A DNA stretch of 64,000 nt from DATKPE01 sp035524335 (GTDB taxonomy: Bacteria; Bacteroidota; Ignavibacteria; UBA10030; SZUA-254), in the NCBI GenBank assembly GCA_035524335.1, contig DATKPE010000057.1:1-64000 (forward strand), given 5' to 3'. How positions within the stretch are numbered: position 1 is the stretch's first letter; each line of letters opens with the position of its first letter. Of the stretch, positions 62,560-64,000 are shown in pieces. A program made the position numbers and the translations under genes. The notes below the pieces were generated by a model. The model was not told the origin of the DNA and searched no databases. It was given only the letters and a program-made list of their open reading frames with translations.

Positions 62560-63696
62560 ATGGACCGGGACGCATTTCAGCGGCAGATGGGCATCATCGG
62601 GACCTCGATCGAGATCCGCGAGATCGTCGATGTGATCCTGCAGGTGGCGCCGACGGACATCACGGTTCTGATCACCGGTGAAAGCGGCGCCGGGAAGGAA
62701 ATCATTGCGAAGGCGATCCATCAGGCGAGCGGGCGGGCCCAGAAACCGATGATATCGGTGAATGCGGGGGCGATTCCCGAGGGGATCATCGAGAGCGAGC
62801 TGTTCGGGCACGAAAAGGGAGCGTTCACCGGCGCGGCGGAGATGCGGAAGGGATATTTCGAACTGGCGGACGGAGGGACGATCTTTCTCGACGAGATCGG
62901 CGAGCTTCCGGTCGGGACGCAGGTCAAATTTCTGCGTGTACTGGAAAACGGCGAATACATGCGGGTCGGGTCGGCATCGCCCCGCACCTGCGACGTCCGG
63001 GTCATCGCGGCGACCAACAAGGATCTCGAGGCCGAGGTCCGCAACGGGAATTTCCGGAGCGATCTCTTTTTCCGGCTCCGGTCGATCAACATCCACGTGC
63101 CGGCGCTTCGCGAACGGTCGGAGGACATTCCCCTCCTCGTCACGGAATTCGCAAGGCAGGTGGGTGAAAAAAACAAAATCGTGTTCCACGGCATCACCGC
63201 GGATGCGATGAACATTCTGAAGCAGTACCGCTGGCCGGGAAACATCCGTGAACTGCGGAACATGATTGAAAGCATGATTGTGATCGAGCGGGGAAAACTG
63301 ATCGACGCGGCGGACGTCCGCAAATATCTTCACACCCCTGAGGAGCCGAACCGGAACCTTCCGGTCCACACCCACAAGTCGGCGGAACAGGTCGAGCGCG
63401 AACTGATTTACCGCGCCCTGCTGGAGGTGAAGAACGACATCATGGAAATCAAGCATCTCCTGGTCCAGCGGCCCGCCAACCAGGTGCCGGTGAGCCCGCA
63501 GTATGTGGAAGCGAACATCGACACAGACAACCATGAGAGCGGCGACCGGTTCGTGCCGCTCGACGAGATGGAAAAGCGGATGATCATCGGCGCGCTCGAC
63601 CGGTTCAACGGCAACAGGCGTCTGGCGGCCAAGGCGCTGAACATCAGCGAGCGGACGCTCTACCGCAAGATCAAGGAATTCGGGCTCGAAGAATGA
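62560..63696 (+). CDS. Sigma-54-dependent transcriptional activator without receiver domain
   Basis: AAA+ enhancer-binding activator of 378 residues. The ATPase domain starts almost at the N terminus: Walker A GESGAGKE (about 42), the sigma-54 contact loop GAFTGA (about 87), Walker B GGTIFLDEIGEL and the arginine-finger region FRSDLFFRL. The C-terminal Fis-type helix-turn-helix (NRRLAAKALNISERTLYRKI, 355-374) binds DNA. There is no receiver, GAF or PAS domain, as in PspF, so control must come from a partner or from expression level. Its ATG follows the SPOR stop directly, and it overlaps lptE by four bases. Confidence 0.93.
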   Translation: MDRDAFQRQMGIIGTSIEIREIVDVILQVAPTDITVLITGESGAGKEIIAKAIHQASGRAQKPMISVNAGAIPEGIIESELFGHEKGAFTGAAEMRKGYFELADGGTIFLDEIGELPVGTQVKFLRVLENGEYMRVGSASPRTCDVRVIAATNKDLEAEVRNGNFRSDLFFRLRSINIHVPALRERSEDIPLLVTEFARQVGEKNKIVFHGITADAMNILKQYRWPGNIRELRNMIESMIVIERGKLIDAADVRKYLHTPEEPNRNLPVHTHKSAEQVERELIYRALLEVKNDIMEIKHLLVQRPANQVPVSPQYVEANIDTDNHESGDRFVPLDEMEKRMIIGALDRFNGNRRLAAKALNISERTLYRKIKEFGLEE

Positions 63697-64000
63697 CCCG
63701 CCGCGCGCCCTTCCATACCGCGATCCTCCTGACGCTCGCCGCGGTCTGTTCCGGCGGCTGTCTCTACTCGTTCAAGGGCGGTTCCGTCCCCTCCCATCTG
63801 AAAACGATCGCCATTCCGATTCTGGACGATCAGAGCGGCTCGGGCGAAGCCAACATCCGGGAGACGTTCACCAACAGGCTGAAGGACCGGTTCAGGCAGG
63901 ACAACAGCCTCCGGCTCACCGAAAAGGCAAACGCCGACGCGCTCCTGGAGGGGACCATCACCGGCGTCACCACCACGCCGCTCGTCGTCACCACAGGCGA
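63693..64000 (+). CDS. LptE-like LPS-assembly lipoprotein, N-terminal part (cut by the window)
   Basis: The frame opens at ATG 63693, overlapping the preceding stop by four bases, and runs off the end of the window after about 102 codons. A signal peptide ends in the lipobox SGGC (Cys at about residue 24). The mature start LYSFKGGSVPSHLKTIAIPILDDQSG is the typical beginning of LptE-family proteins in this phylum, which plug the LptD pore that inserts LPS. Assignment rests on the N-terminal third only. Confidence 0.75.
   Translation, partial: MTRRAPFHTAILLTLAAVCSGGCLYSFKGGSVPSHLKTIAIPILDDQSGSGEANIRETFTNRLKDRFRQDNSLRLTEKANADALLEGTITGVTTTPLVVTTG

Overview
The window is about 64 kb of a gene-dense, GC-rich Gram-negative bacterial chromosome. 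LPS-type genes (rfaE1/rfaE2, a TamB-like protein, an LptE-like lipoprotein), many lipoproteins, an atpD-atpC pair standing apart from other ATP synthase genes, and the order miaB / SPOR protein / sigma-54 activator / lptE all suggest the Bacteroidota-Chlorobiota group. A relative of Ignavibacteria or Kapabacteria is my best guess, by inference only. Most promoters I can read have the form TTGnnn, 17 bases, TATATT, which is E. coli-like and not the TTTG/TAnnTTTG form of Bacteroides.

Layout. 1-2004: an AT-rich stretch with the end of a tyrosine recombinase, a small basic protein, an unknown lipoprotein and a broken AlbA/Schlafen-type fragment; this looks like the edge of an integrated element. 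2290-5300: a PDZ-7TM-GAF-SpoIIE phosphatase and a cytochrome-like lipoprotein. 5301-9700 (minus): nuoABCDEF of respiratory complex I. 9789-19640: an rRNA/tRNA methyltransferase, then a divergent envelope/RNA operon (rfaE1, rfaE2, tamB, rnr, dedA). 19632-20449 (minus): queF and a DUF423 protein. 20653-26435: two very large coiled-coil/TPR proteins, the least explained locus here. 26446-31670: amrS, an NlpC/P60 peptidase, nfo, anmK and an acyltransferase-like membrane protein. 31682-38183: pta, then divergent polA with a permease and an aminotransferase. 38180-43384 (minus): two membrane stress-type proteins and the translation cluster rplM-rpsI-rpsB-tsf-pyrH-frr. 43472-52027 (minus): a lipoate / 2-oxoacid dehydrogenase operon (lpd, lipB, two E1 systems, E2, lipA). 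52312-53353: smpB and pyruvoyl arginine decarboxylase. 53419-53574 (minus): a probable orphan small RNA. 53652-57830 (minus): lytic transglycosylase, rpiB, rlpA, manC, alr. 57977-59803 (minus): atpD-atpC. 60365-64000: miaB, SPOR protein, sigma-54 activator, lptE (cut by the window edge).

How the genes work together. Complex I, the 2-oxoacid dehydrogenase complex with its lipoylation enzymes, Pta and F1 ATP synthase subunits indicate a respiratory metabolism around acetyl-CoA. Alr, AnmK, RlpA, the SLT transglycosylase and the NlpC/P60 peptidase handle peptidoglycan. RfaE1/E2, TamB and LptE serve the outer membrane.

Main points for a second look: (i) the acyltransferase (E2) gene carries an in-frame amber codon; (ii) four genes have sigma-70-like promoters placed so that the transcript would start 1-3 bases before the ATG; (iii) an orphan RNA with its own strong promoter and terminator at 53419-53574; (iv) the coiled-coil/TPR/TolB-like locus; (v) an extended RpiB lacking the usual catalytic cysteine.
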